The notes below the pieces were generated by a model. That model saw only the letters and a list, made by a program, of their open reading frames with translations, was not told where the DNA came from and searched no databases. Below, piece after piece: positions 40,770-49,225 of a stretch of DNA of 64,000 nucleotides (its first letter is position 1; every line of letters begins with the position of its first letter). The DNA lies in assembly GCA_963830065.1 (NCBI GenBank), contig CAWHLA010000011.1, positions 62,001 through 126,000 of the forward strand, written 5' to 3'. Source of the stretch: JACCZR01 sp963830065 (GTDB lineage: Bacteria; Actinomycetota; Thermoleophilia; Solirubrobacterales; Thermoleophilaceae). A program made the translations under genes and the position numbers.

Positions 40770-41459
40770 CTAGCCGTCGAGGGCCAGCTGCTGGTAGGCG
40801 ATCGACTGGAAGGAGAGCCGATGCAGCGGCGAGATGCCGTGCGTCTTGATCGCCGCCCGGTGCTCTGGGGTCGAGTAGCCCACGTTGGTCTCGAAGTCCC
40901 ACTGAGAATGGCGCTCGGCGGCGCGCCGCATGTAGCGGTCGCGCGTGACCTTCGCCAGGACCGAGGCGGCGGCGATGGCGGCGCTGCGGCAGTCCCCGTC
41001 GACCACGGCGCGCTGCTCGTAGGGCAAGTCGCCGCACCGAAATCCGTCCACTAGGCAGACGGTCCCCTCGCAGGACACCGCCATGAGCGCCGAGCGCAGC
41101 GCGTCCAGGTTCGACTTGTGCAGGCCGAAGCTGTCGATGCGCCGCACGCATCGGCTGACCACGGTCGCCTTCGCGGCCGCCCGAAGCACCAGCGGGTAGA
41201 GCTCCTCGCGCCCCGCCTCGGTGTGCTGCTTGGAGTCGTTGAGCCGCGAGAGGGCGCGCCGGTCGCTCAGGGTGAGGCGCTCGAGGTCGAACAGCACGGC
41301 GGCGGCCACCAGCGGGCCGGCGAGGGAGCCGCGGCCGGCCTCGTCGGCGCCGGCGACGAACCGGGATCCCAGCTCACGGTCGAAGGCAAACAACTTGCGG
41401 CCCCGGGGCGCGGCGCTGCGGCGCCGGCGTGGCCGCTTGGTGGTGTCGGTTGCCGCCAT
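40770..41459 (-). CDS. rnhB: Ribonuclease HII
   Basis: 229 residues from ATG 41459. RNase HII removes ribonucleotides from DNA and primer RNA. The active-site DEAGRGSLAGPLVAAAV block gives the DE pair; VDGDCRSAAIAAASVLAKVTRDRYM gives the third and fourth acidic positions; WDFETNVGYSTPEHRAAI is the family C-terminal motif. A basic Arg/Lys tail of about 25 residues at the N-terminus is extra. It keeps the order lepB - rnhB - yraN seen widely in actinobacteria. Confidence 0.93.
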   Translation of the reverse strand: MAATDTTKRPRRRRSAAPRGRKLFAFDRELGSRFVAGADEAGRGSLAGPLVAAAVLFDLERLTLSDRRALSRLNDSKQHTEAGREELYPLVLRAAAKATVVSRCVRRIDSFGLHKSNLDALRSALMAVSCEGTVCLVDGFRCGDLPYEQRAVVDGDCRSAAIAAASVLAKVTRDRYMRRAAERHSQWDFETNVGYSTPEHRAAIKTHGISPLHRLSFQSIAYQQLALDG

Positions 41460-41540
41460 CGCGGGCGATGGTACGGCGGCCTGCGGCGGGCGATGCTCCA
41501 AGGAGCGCCGAAAGCCCGCTACGTCCGGCAAGACGAGCGC

Positions 41541-42167
41541 CTAGAGGCCGCCCACCTGGCCCGGCGGCCAGTACGTGGCGAACGCCTGCCCGATGATCCA
41601 ATCCTTCGGGACAGGGCCCCACGCCCGGCTGTCGAGGCTGGCGCCGCGATTGTCGCCCATCATGAAGTAGTAGCCGCGGGGAATCTCGACCTCGCGGGGC
41701 AGGTCGCACAGGTCGTCGCAGCCGGAGTCGCGCGCGACGAACGGCTCGTTCTGGCGCTTGCCGTTGATGTAGACCCGGTTCCTGATGACCTTCAGCCGGT
41801 CGCCGGGGAGCCCCACGACCCGCTTGATGAAGTTGGTGTCCGACCGCTGTGGCGTCGGCCGGCCGCAGACCTGACCCTCGACCCGGGGCGCGCCGCAACG
41901 CGCCTCGCCCGACTCTTCGTCCTCAGCGCCCGCCGGGGGCTTGAAGACCACCACGTCGCCGCGCTCGGGGTCGGTGAAGCGGAAGCTGACCCGGTCCACG
42001 AGGACTCGCTGACCGACCTCGAGCGTTGGGACCATCGACTCGCTCGGGATGCGGAACGGCTTGACCAGGAAGCCCTGAATGATGAGGAACAGCCCGAGCG
42101 CCAGCCCAACGATGGTGACGAGCTCGATGAGCGAGCTGCGCCCGCTCTGCTGCTTGGTCGTGGCCAA
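41541..42167 (-). CDS. lepB: Signal peptidase I
   Basis: 208 residues. One N-terminal membrane helix (residues 13-35) is followed by the catalytic domain outside the membrane: FRIPSESMVPTL with nucleophile Ser44, DVVVFKPP, NFIKRVVGLPGDRL with the general-base Lys115, and GYYFMMGDNRGASLDSR. It removes signal peptides from exported proteins such as the three small peptides in this window. An insert of about 40 residues between Ser and Lys holds four Cys, two of them in CDDLC, possibly disulfide-bonded. It sits between rplS and rnhB, the usual place. Confidence 0.93.
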   Translation of the reverse strand: MATTKQQSGRSSLIELVTIVGLALGLFLIIQGFLVKPFRIPSESMVPTLEVGQRVLVDRVSFRFTDPERGDVVVFKPPAGAEDEESGEARCGAPRVEGQVCGRPTPQRSDTNFIKRVVGLPGDRLKVIRNRVYINGKRQNEPFVARDSGCDDLCDLPREVEIPRGYYFMMGDNRGASLDSRAWGPVPKDWIIGQAFATYWPPGQVGGL

Positions 42168-42188
42168 GGTTCCGCCCGGAGGGCCCGG

Positions 42189-42863
42189 CTAGGCGGCCGA
42201 TCCGCCCGAGCCGGACTCGTCGCCGGCGTCGGGGTCGGACGTTTGCTCCTCGCCTTCGGTGGAGTCATCGCCGGCGTCGGGGGCGGCCTCAGCGTCGGCG
42301 GGAGCCTCAGCCTCAGCGGGGGCCTCAGCCTCAGCGGGCGCGGCGGCCTCACCCTCCGCGGGAGCGGCGGCCTCGGCGGCAGCAGCCTCCTCGGCCTCCC
42401 GAGCGGCCTCAGCCTCGGCCTGGGCCACCTCGGCGGACTCCTCCTGCAGCCCCGCCGCGGCCTCTTCGCTCAGAGGCTCCTCGGCGGGGGGCATCACGCC
42501 CTCCTGGAGCTCGGCGGCGGTGAAACGGCGCTCGCGCACCCGTGCGCCGCGACCAACCCGCTTGCGCAGGTAATAGAGCTTGGCCCGCCGGACGTCGCCG
42601 CGGCTGGCGACCTCGATCTGCTCGATCTTGGGCGAGTGGACGGGGAACGTGCGCTCCACGCCCACGCCGAAGGATTGCTTGCGGACGGTGAAGGTCTCGC
42701 GAACGCCAGAGCCCTGGCGCTTGAGCACGGTGCCCTCGAACACCTGGGTGCGGCGGCGAGTGCCCTCTACCACCTGAAAGTGAACGCGCACGCGGTCGCC
42801 CGCTTCGAAGGAAGGGACCCGGCGAAGCTGGGCACGCTCGATGCTGTCGATCACGGTGCTCAT
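42189..42863 (-). CDS. rplS: Ribosomal protein L19 with a long acidic tail
   Basis: 224 residues. Residues 1-115 are a complete L19 (FEAGDRVRVHFQVVEGTRRR, FEGTVLKRQGSGVRETFTVRK, FPVHSPKIEQIEVASRGDVR, KLYYLRKRVGRGARV), which sits at the 30S-50S interface. Residues 116-224 are extra: an Ala/Glu-rich low-complexity tail (repeats of the APAEAE type) ending in Asp/Gly/Ser. Standard L19 has about 115-120 residues. It lies in the ffh - rpsP - khpA - rimM - trmD - rplS - lepB run. Confidence 0.95.
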   Translation of the reverse strand: MSTVIDSIERAQLRRVPSFEAGDRVRVHFQVVEGTRRRTQVFEGTVLKRQGSGVRETFTVRKQSFGVGVERTFPVHSPKIEQIEVASRGDVRRAKLYYLRKRVGRGARVRERRFTAAELQEGVMPPAEEPLSEEAAAGLQEESAEVAQAEAEAAREAEEAAAAEAAAPAEGEAAAPAEAEAPAEAEAPADAEAAPDAGDDSTEGEEQTSDPDAGDESGSGGSAA

Positions 42864-42920
42864 CTGAAGAGGACGCCGGCGGCGACTGGCCGCGGCGCGA
42901 CGGCGAATGGTAGCGACCGC

Positions 42921-43574
42921 TCAGCGCCGCGAACGCGCCTGAGCCAGGCGCCATTCCCGGATCCGGGCGTGGTCGCCCGAGAGCAGCACCTCCGGCACGC
43001 CGTGCCCCTCCCAGTCGGCGGGGCGCGTGTAGTGGGGATACTCGGGCGCGCCCTCCAGGGCCGGGCTGAACGACTCCTCCAGGGCGCTGTCGGCGTGCCC
43101 CAGTGCGCCGGGCAGCTTGCGGATGACCGCGTCGCAGACCACCATCGCCGCCAGCTCTCCGCCGGCCAGGACGTAGGGGCCGATCGACACCACGTCGGTG
43201 GCCAGGTGCTCGTGGACGCGCTCGTCGAAGCCCTCGTAGCGCCCGCACAGCAGGGCGAGCTGCGGCTCGGCGGCCAGCTCGGCGGCCAGCGCGTCGTCCA
43301 GCTGGCGCCCACCGGCGCCGAGCGCAACCACCCGCCCGCGAGGCTCGGAGCCGTACCGGGCGGCCAGCGCGGCCTCCACTACGTCCACGCGGATGACCAT
43401 GCCCGCGCCGCCGCCGTAGGGGGTGTCGTCGACCTGGCCGGCGCTGAGGGGCGTGGTGGCACGAAGATCCACGGCTTCGAGGGAGAGCCCCGCCTCGATC
43501 GCATTGCGCACGTGGCGCTGGGAGCTGAACCAGCCGAACCAGTCCGGGAACAGGGTGAAGACGTCGACGTTCAC
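42921..43574 (-). CDS. trmD: tRNA (guanine-37-N1)-methyltransferase
   Basis: 217 residues from GTG 43574, which overlaps the rimM stop as GTGA. A SPOUT-class knot enzyme: VDVFTLFPDWFGWF at the N-terminus, DDTPYGGGAGMVIRVD, LLCGRYEGFDERV and SIGPYVLAGGELAAMVVCDAV form the knotted SAM site; ALEGAPEYPHYTRPADWEGHGVPEVLLSGDH is the tRNA-binding part. It makes m1G37 to prevent frameshifting. It is a little short of the usual 230-250 residues because the C-terminal helices end early. Confidence 0.94.
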   Translation of the reverse strand: MNVDVFTLFPDWFGWFSSQRHVRNAIEAGLSLEAVDLRATTPLSAGQVDDTPYGGGAGMVIRVDVVEAALAARYGSEPRGRVVALGAGGRQLDDALAAELAAEPQLALLCGRYEGFDERVHEHLATDVVSIGPYVLAGGELAAMVVCDAVIRKLPGALGHADSALEESFSPALEGAPEYPHYTRPADWEGHGVPEVLLSGDHARIREWRLAQARSRR

Positions 43575-44014
43575 CGATCCAGGAACTGCGGGTCGACCTC
43601 GATGACGCGAGCCTCGGTGTCCACTCGGCTGACCGCGTCGCTGACCAGAGGAATCAGAGTCCCGTCCTCGAGCTCGAGCAGGTCGCAGGTCGGTCCGGCC
43701 AGGACCCGGGTCACCTCCCCCATCCCTCCGACCGAGCAGCCGACCAGCTCCCCGGCGAGCCACTCGTCATCGGCCAGCGTGGCCTCGACCATCAGCTGCT
43801 CGCCGCGCAGCTCGGCGACGGACTCGCGGTCTTCGAGCCCCGCAAGCTTCAGCAGGGGGCGGTTGTCCATGCCCTCGCTCCGCAGGACCTTGGCCCGGCG
43901 ACCGGCCACGTGGACCTCATCGCCCTCGTTCAGGTCGGCGGCGGCACCGTCGAGCCAGAAGCTGCCGTCCCGGCCGTGGGGTTTGCCGATGCGCCCGGCG
44001 GCGACCTCGGTCAA
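43571..44014 (-). CDS. rimM: 16S rRNA processing protein RimM
   Basis: 147 residues from TTG 44014, which overlaps the KH-protein stop as TTGA. The N-terminal RimM domain (AAGRIGKPHGRDGSFWLD, RLLKLAGLEDRESVAELRGEQLMV with typical spacing) and the C-terminal PRC-barrel (GMGEVTRVLAGPTCDLLELEDGTLIPLVSDAV, VIEVDPQFLD) are both complete. It assists 30S maturation by binding S19. The conserved overlap chain khpA-rimM-trmD indicates coupled translation. Confidence 0.9.
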   Translation of the reverse strand: MTEVAAGRIGKPHGRDGSFWLDGAAADLNEGDEVHVAGRRAKVLRSEGMDNRPLLKLAGLEDRESVAELRGEQLMVEATLADDEWLAGELVGCSVGGMGEVTRVLAGPTCDLLELEDGTLIPLVSDAVSRVDTEARVIEVDPQFLDR

Positions 44015-44244
44015 TCGACCACGTCGACGAGCACCCTGCGCTCCTCTCGCACCGCAGCGGCCTTCATCACGGTGCGCAGCGCGGCAACGGTGCGGCCGCC
44101 CCGGCCGATCACCTTGCCCGTGTCGTCGGGCGCCACGTGCAGCTCGAGCACGATGGTTCCGTCGTCCTCCTCAAAGGACTCGACGTCGACCGCGCTCGGG
44201 TCGTCGACCAGCGAGCGCGCCAGATGGGCGAGCAGCTCCTCCAC
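44011..44244 (-). CDS. khpA: KH-domain RNA-binding protein KhpA
   Basis: 77 residues, a single type II KH domain. LHVAPDDTGKVIGRGGRTVAALRTVMKAAA holds the GxxG loop (GRGG) needed for RNA binding; VREERRVLVDVVD is the last strand. KhpA usually acts with KhpB (a Jag-type protein) as a global RNA chaperone affecting cell division and elongation. Position between rpsP and rimM is conserved. Confidence 0.9.
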   Translation of the reverse strand: MEELLAHLARSLVDDPSAVDVESFEEDDGTIVLELHVAPDDTGKVIGRGGRTVAALRTVMKAAAVREERRVLVDVVD

Positions 44245-44271
44245 GGCCGCGAGGCTAGCGCGGGTGGGCGG

Positions 44272-44640
44272 TCAGGAGGCGTCGGAGGCCGGCGCGGGCT
44301 GCTCGGCGGCCTCGTCAGTGGCGGGCTCGGCGGGCGGCTCTGACGCGGCCTCTGCTTCGACCTCGGCCTCGGCGGCAGGCGGCTCCTCCGCCGCGGCCTG
44401 CGGGGCGGAGCCCGAGCGCATCAGCTTCTTCACGGTCCCCGACGGCTGGGCGCCGCGGTCGATCCAGTGCTGGAGGCGCTCATGGTCGAGCACGATGGTC
44501 GAGGGCTGGGTCTGGGGGTTGTAGTGCCCCACGGTCTCGATGAAGCGCCCGTCGCGCGGCGAGCGGCCATCGGCCACCACGACCCGCCAGATCGGGTTCT
44601 TCTTGCTGCCCACGCGTGTGAGTCGTACTCGGACGGCCAT
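44272..44640 (-). CDS. rpsP: Ribosomal protein S16 with an acidic tail
   Basis: 122 residues from ATG 44640. Residues 1-80 are S16 (MAVRVRLTRVGSKKNPIWRV, RDGRFIETVGHYNPQTQP, LDHERLQHWIDRGAQPSGTV). The remaining 40 residues are an Ala/Glu/Pro-rich low-complexity tail (AAAEEPPAAEAEVEAEAASE...). The tail is similar in kind to that of L19 three genes away. S16 supports the 30S platform; the tail would project from the particle surface. Confidence 0.94.
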   Translation of the reverse strand: MAVRVRLTRVGSKKNPIWRVVVADGRSPRDGRFIETVGHYNPQTQPSTIVLDHERLQHWIDRGAQPSGTVKKLMRSGSAPQAAAEEPPAAEAEVEAEAASEPPAEPATDEAAEQPAPASDAS

Positions 44641-44671
44641 TGAGCCGAGTGAGGTTAGCGGCCGCTCGGGC

Positions 44672-46006
44672 TCATCGGCCGCCCACCAGCTGCGACAGGG
44701 CACCCATGTTGCCCTTCTGCATCTGGCGCATGAGCTTGTTCATCTGCCCGAACTGATCCACCAGCCGGCGCACGGCCTGAACCGAGGTCCCCGACCCGCG
44801 CGCGATGCGTCGACGGCGCGAGCCGTCGATGATCGACGGGTTCGCCCGCTCCTCCGGCGTCATCGAGGTGATGATCGCCTGCAGGCGATCCAGCTCCTTC
44901 TCGTCGACGTTGAGGTTGCCCAGCTGGGCCCCCATGCCGGGGATCATCTTCAGCAGGTTGGTCAGCGGCCCCATGTTGCGCATCTGGTGCATCTGCTCGA
45001 GGAAGTCGTCGAGCGTGAACTCCTGCTTGCGGATCTTTCGCTCGAGCTCGACCGCCTTGTCCTCGTCCATCTGCTTCTCGGCCTTCTCGACGAAAGTCAT
45101 CACGTCGCCCATGCCGAGGATCCGCTGGGACATCCGGTCTGGGTGGAAGCGCTCGAACGCATCGAGCTTCTCGCCGGTGGAGGCGTAGAGGATCGGCTTG
45201 CCGGTGACGGCCTTCACAGACAGCGCGGCGCCGCCGCGGGCGTCGCCGTCGAGCTTGGTGAGGATCACCCCGTCGAAGTCCGCGGTCTCGGCGAACTGCT
45301 CGGCCACGTTGACCGCGTCCTGGCCGGTCATGGCGTCCACCACCAGCAGCACGTCGTGGGGCTTGGTCCGCTTCTTGACCCGAGCCAGCTCCTCCATCAG
45401 CTCGGCGTCCACGTGCAGGCGCCCGCTGGTGTCGACGATCAGCACGTCGCGACCGTCGGCCTTGGCCTGGCCCAGCGCCCACTCGGCGATGTCGACCGGG
45501 TCGCGGTCGGTGCCCTGCTGATAGACCGTCGCGCCCGCTTGGGCGCCGACCTTGACCAGCTGGTCCACCGCGGCGGGCCGGTACACGTCGCAGGCGGCGA
45601 CGGCCACGTCGAGGCCCTTCTCCTCGCGCAGGTGGCGGGCGAGCTTGCCGCAAGCGGTGGTCTTGCCCGAGCCCTGCAGGCCGGCCATCAGCACCACGGT
45701 GGGGCCCTTGCCGCTCGCCATGGCGAGATCTCGGCCGCCGGCGCCCCCCATCAGCTCGGTGAGCTCCTCGGAGACGATCTTCACCACCTGCTGGCCGGGG
45801 TTCAGCGCCTCGAGCACGTCCTGGCCGGTGGCGCGCTCCTTCACCGCGGTGGTGAACTGCTTGACGACCTTGAAGTTCACGTCGGCCTCGAGCAGCGCCA
45901 GGCGCACCTGACGCATGGCCTTGGCCACGTCCTCCTCGTTCAGGTGGCCGCGCGAGCGGACGTCGCCGAGCGCGGCCTGGAGGCGATCGGAGAGCGTCTC
46001 GAGCAC
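44672..46006 (-). CDS. ffh: Signal recognition particle protein Ffh
   Basis: 444 residues. N domain (MLETLSDRLQAALGDVRSRGHL), G domain with G1 GLQGSGKTTACGKLARHL, DVYRPAAVDQL, G3 DTSGRLHVD, G4 TKLDGDARGGAAL, and the Met-rich M domain with signal-peptide-binding and 4.5S RNA-binding segments (GSRRRRIARGSGTSVQAVRRLVDQF). Together with 4.5S RNA (not in this window) it delivers nascent membrane proteins to FtsY, encoded 3.2 kb downstream. Confidence 0.95.
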   Translation of the reverse strand: MLETLSDRLQAALGDVRSRGHLNEEDVAKAMRQVRLALLEADVNFKVVKQFTTAVKERATGQDVLEALNPGQQVVKIVSEELTELMGGAGGRDLAMASGKGPTVVLMAGLQGSGKTTACGKLARHLREEKGLDVAVAACDVYRPAAVDQLVKVGAQAGATVYQQGTDRDPVDIAEWALGQAKADGRDVLIVDTSGRLHVDAELMEELARVKKRTKPHDVLLVVDAMTGQDAVNVAEQFAETADFDGVILTKLDGDARGGAALSVKAVTGKPILYASTGEKLDAFERFHPDRMSQRILGMGDVMTFVEKAEKQMDEDKAVELERKIRKQEFTLDDFLEQMHQMRNMGPLTNLLKMIPGMGAQLGNLNVDEKELDRLQAIITSMTPEERANPSIIDGSRRRRIARGSGTSVQAVRRLVDQFGQMNKLMRQMQKGNMGALSQLVGGR

Positions 46007-46017
46007 GTCTGCCGAGG

Positions 46018-46869
46018 CTAGCGCGAGAGCCGCCGGCGCAAGCGCGCTCGCACGCCCGCCGACTGGCTCGGCATCTCGCGCCGCAGCTCGCCCGTCTCGT
46101 CCAGCAGCTGGCGCACCTGGAAGCGCAGCGCGCTGATCTCACGCGGGTCGTCGGAGGGCTTCTCGAGCTCCTCGGCGGTGACGCTGCCCGGCTTGCGGCG
46201 CAGCAGCACGATGCCGTGGTCCCCGCGAGCGCGGCCGTCCCGCAGCGAGACCACGTCGAAGGCCCGGCCCCAGTGCTCGCGCAGCCACCACTCGGAGTGG
46301 AACACGGTCGGCCCGCCCAGGTCCCAGCTCTGGCCGTAGTGGACGATGTTCATCCCGATCTTGCCGTCGTCCCAGCCGCCGTCGGCGTAGACGTCGTAGG
46401 CCTGCTCGCCGAGGAAGCTCGCGATCAGCAGCCCGTCCTCGGCCAGCACCCGGTGCAGCTCGGCCAGCCAGTCCAGCGAGTGGTCGGTCAGGTGGGTGAA
46501 CACCGACATGGCGAGGACGAGGTCGAAGCGCCCGTCGCCGCAATCGAGCGGCGGCTTCTCGCGGTTGACGAACGCGTGCACCGGAGGCGAGAGGTTGGCC
46601 TCCAGCCACTCGATGCTCGCGCGGTCGATGTCGCACCCCTCCAGCTCGGCGCCCTTCCAGTCGTCGAGCAGGTGGCGCAGCACCTTTCCGGCACCGGCGC
46701 CGAAGTCGAGGATCCGCTTGCCGTCGGGCGACCAGCCATCAGGAAGCGTGTCGAGGATCACCTGCCGGGCGTCGGCGCCCAGCTGCAGGTAGGAGTCGAT
46801 TACGTCGTCGTGGTCGGGCACTCCCACCCGCGCCGCCAACTCCGGCGGCGGAACCGGCGGGTCAGCCAC
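46018..46869 (-). CDS. SAM-dependent class I methyltransferase
   Basis: 283 residues. SAM motif I is ILDFGAGAGKVLRHLL, motif II LEGCDIDRASIEWLEANL, motif IV RFDLVLAMSVFTHL, and post-I elements are in order. The C-terminus is an added helical and basic stretch ending RARLRRRLSR. The substrate is unknown. Its start overlaps the SPFH-gene stop by 8 bases, so it is the last gene of that group and only 12 bases precede ffh. Confidence 0.85.
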   Translation of the reverse strand: MADPPVPPPELAARVGVPDHDDVIDSYLQLGADARQVILDTLPDGWSPDGKRILDFGAGAGKVLRHLLDDWKGAELEGCDIDRASIEWLEANLSPPVHAFVNREKPPLDCGDGRFDLVLAMSVFTHLTDHSLDWLAELHRVLAEDGLLIASFLGEQAYDVYADGGWDDGKIGMNIVHYGQSWDLGGPTVFHSEWWLREHWGRAFDVVSLRDGRARGDHGIVLLRRKPGSVTAEELEKPSDDPREISALRFQVRQLLDETGELRREMPSQSAGVRARLRRRLSR

Positions 46870-47749
46870 GCTGCTCTGGCTCGTCGGGCTTGGGGACGAT
46901 CTGGCCCAGGTTGCCCAGCGCCTGGGTCAGCTCGGCGGGCACGATCCACACCTTGCTGGCCTCGCCGTTGGCGATCTGCGGGAGAGTGCGCAGGTACTGG
47001 TAGGCGAGCAGCTTGGGGTCGGCGTCGCCGCGGTGGATGGCATCGAACACCGTGTCGATCGCCTTGGCCTCGCCCTCGGCGTTGAGGATCTGCGACTCCC
47101 GCCAGCCCTCGGCGCGCAGGATGGCCGACTGCTTCTCGCCCTCGGCCGTGAGGATCTGCGCCTGCTTGACGCCCTCGGCCGTGAGGATCGCAGCGCGGCG
47201 GTCGCGCTCGGCCCGCATCTGCTTCTCCATCGCCTCCTGGATCGACTGGGGCGGGTCGACCGCCTTCAGCTCCACCCGGTTGACCCGGATGCCCCAGCGA
47301 CCGGTGGCCTCGTCGAGCACCACCCGCAGCGAGCCGGAGACCCGGTCGCGCGAGGTGAGCGTCTCCTCGAGGTGCATGCCACCGATCACGTTTCGCAGCG
47401 TGGTGACCACCAGCTGCTCGATACCGGCCAGGTAGTCCGCGATCTCGTAGGAGGCCGCCTTGGCGTCGGTCACCTGGAAGTAGATGACCGTGTCGATGTG
47501 GATCACCAGGTTGTCCTCGGTGATCACCGGCTGCGGCGGGAACGAGACCACCTGCTCGCGCAGGTCGATCAGCGGGCGGACCCGGTCCACGTATGGGATG
47601 ACCAGGGCCAGCCCGGCGTCGAGGGTGCGCTGGTAGCGGCCGAGCCGCTCCACGATTCCCGCGCGCGCCTGCGGAACGATCCGGATGCTGCGGGCGATGG
47701 TGATCAGCAGGACCACCGCCACCACCCCCAAGACGATTAGAGCGGCCAT
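46862..47749 (-). CDS. SPFH/Band 7 (stomatin-like) membrane protein
   Basis: 295 residues. One N-terminal membrane segment (ALIVLGVVAVVLLITIA) is followed by the SPFH domain (RIVPQARAGIVERLGRYQRTLDAGLALVIPYVD, DNLVIHIDTVIYFQVTDAKAASYEIADY, TLRNVIGGMHLEETLTSRD, WGIRVNRVELKAVDPP). A long coiled-coil with ILTAEGVKQAQ/ILTAEGEKQSA repeats follows. Such proteins assemble into ring-shaped scaffolds in membranes and often pair with NfeD, which lies just upstream on the same strand. It belongs to the QmcA type. Confidence 0.9.
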   Translation of the reverse strand: MAALIVLGVVAVVLLITIARSIRIVPQARAGIVERLGRYQRTLDAGLALVIPYVDRVRPLIDLREQVVSFPPQPVITEDNLVIHIDTVIYFQVTDAKAASYEIADYLAGIEQLVVTTLRNVIGGMHLEETLTSRDRVSGSLRVVLDEATGRWGIRVNRVELKAVDPPQSIQEAMEKQMRAERDRRAAILTAEGVKQAQILTAEGEKQSAILRAEGWRESQILNAEGEAKAIDTVFDAIHRGDADPKLLAYQYLRTLPQIANGEASKVWIVPAELTQALGNLGQIVPKPDEPEQRG

Positions 47750-47761
47750 TTGTCTTCCTCC

Positions 47762-48187
47762 CTATTCATGGACGAGCGCCGTGGCGCCCTCGATCTTCAG
47801 TACGTCGACCCGTTGCCCCGGCTCGAAAACGAGGTCCTCGTCGAAGGCGCGCGCACTCCAGACCTCGCCGGCGAGCTTGACCGACCCGCCGTCCGCGTCC
47901 ACGCGCTCGATCACCACCGCGTGCTGGCCCACCAGGGCCGCGGTGCCGGTGCGCAGGCGCGCAGGCGTCTGCAGGTGGCCACGGGCGACGGGGCGCAGGA
48001 AGGCCACCGATGCGGCGGTGACGATGATGAAGACGATCAGCTGCACCGCCAGCCCCGCTCCCAGGAGCGCGGCGGCGCCGGCCATCACCGCGGCGATGGC
48101 GACCGGGGCCAGGAAGAATCCCATCGTGAGGATCTCGCCCACTGCGAGCACACCCGCTGCGGCCATCCAGACCACCCACTCTTCCAC
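47762..48187 (-). CDS. NfeD-family membrane protein
   Basis: 141 residues with three or four N-terminal membrane segments and a C-terminal OB-fold domain (VGQHAVVIERVDADGGSVKLAGEVWSARAF, GQRVDVLKIEGATALV). NfeD-type proteins act with SPFH partners, here the gene 12 bases away. A role in membrane organisation or quality control is inferred from the pair. Confidence 0.87.
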   Translation of the reverse strand: MEEWVVWMAAAGVLAVGEILTMGFFLAPVAIAAVMAGAAALLGAGLAVQLIVFIIVTAASVAFLRPVARGHLQTPARLRTGTAALVGQHAVVIERVDADGGSVKLAGEVWSARAFDEDLVFEPGQRVDVLKIEGATALVHE

Positions 48188-48196
48188 GCTTCGATC

Positions 48197-49225
48197 CTAC
48201 GCCTGAGCTGAAGCGTCTAGCGCCTGTTCGACGTCGGCCACCAGGTCCTCGGCGTCCTCGCAGCCGGCGCTGAGGCGGATGAAGCCCTCGCCGATCGGGT
48301 CGCCGCCCCAGCGCGCGCGGCGCTCGGCGGTGGTGACCACGCCGCCGAAGCTCGTGGCCTCCCACACCAGCTCGGCGCGGTCCAGGAAGCGCTCGGCGGC
48401 CTCCCGCCGGCCCAGGTCGAACCCCACCACGCAGCCGAAACGGCTCATCTGGCGCGAGGCCAGCTCGTGGCCAGGGTCGCCGGGCAGACCCGGGTAGCGA
48501 ACCGGGATGCCGCGCGCCCCTACGGCCTCGGCCACCGCGATCGCGTTCTCCTGCTGACGCGCGGTGCGCAGCTCCAGTGTGGCCAGCGACCGGTGCGCCA
48601 GCCACGACTCGAACGGGCCCGCCACCGCTCCGGCCAGGATGCGCCACTCGCGCAGGCGCTCGGCCACCTCGGCGTCGCGGGTGGCCACGTAGCCCATGAT
48701 CAGGTCGGCGTGGCCCGTCAGGGCCTTGGACGCGCTGGCCACCGACAGCGTGGCCCCGAGCTCCAGCGGGCGCTGGCCCAGGGGCGTGGCGGTGGTGTTG
48801 TCGACCGCCACCGGGCCGTCGCCGGCATCCACCGCGGCGGCGATGTCGGTGATCTCCAGGGTGGGGTTGGCCGGGGTCTCCAGCCAGGTCAGCGAGCCCT
48901 CCTGGGGGAGGTGCTCGGCGAGGTGGCGGCTTCCCATGTACGCGTCGCCGGGGAGCTCCTTGGGGCGCCCGCCGAACACGGCGTAGGCGGCAGCCACCGC
49001 GCCCATGCCGGAGGCGAACACCACCGCCTCGCCGCCCTCCAACTCGCCTATCGCGGCCTCGAGGCGCGCGGTCGTCGGGTTGCCGTAGCGGGTGTACACG
49101 TACTCCGCCTCGGCGGGGTCGCCCGGCAGGTGGAACGGCGCGGCGAACGTCGGTCCGGGCATGAACGGCTCGTTGGCCGCCGGCTGGGGCAGCCCCGCCC
49201 GGATGACCCGCGTCGCGTCCTTCAC
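48197..49225 (-). CDS. Cys/Met metabolism PLP-dependent enzyme (trans-sulfuration family)
   Basis: 342 residues from GTG 49225, a shorter member of the cystathionine gamma-lyase / gamma-synthase fold type I family. RYGNPTTARLEAAIGELEGGEAVVFASGMGAV is the phosphate-binding part; VDNTTATPLGQRPLELGA and SVASASKALTGHADLIMGYV (the Lys that binds PLP) follow. The N-terminal 40 residues are shorter than in typical 380-400-residue members. Whether it acts as a lyase or a synthase cannot be told. Its start overlaps the ftsY stop. Confidence 0.87.
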   Translation of the reverse strand: MKDATRVIRAGLPQPAANEPFMPGPTFAAPFHLPGDPAEAEYVYTRYGNPTTARLEAAIGELEGGEAVVFASGMGAVAAAYAVFGGRPKELPGDAYMGSRHLAEHLPQEGSLTWLETPANPTLEITDIAAAVDAGDGPVAVDNTTATPLGQRPLELGATLSVASASKALTGHADLIMGYVATRDAEVAERLREWRILAGAVAGPFESWLAHRSLATLELRTARQQENAIAVAEAVGARGIPVRYPGLPGDPGHELASRQMSRFGCVVGFDLGRREAAERFLDRAELVWEATSFGGVVTTAERRARWGGDPIGEGFIRLSAGCEDAEDLVADVEQALDASAQA

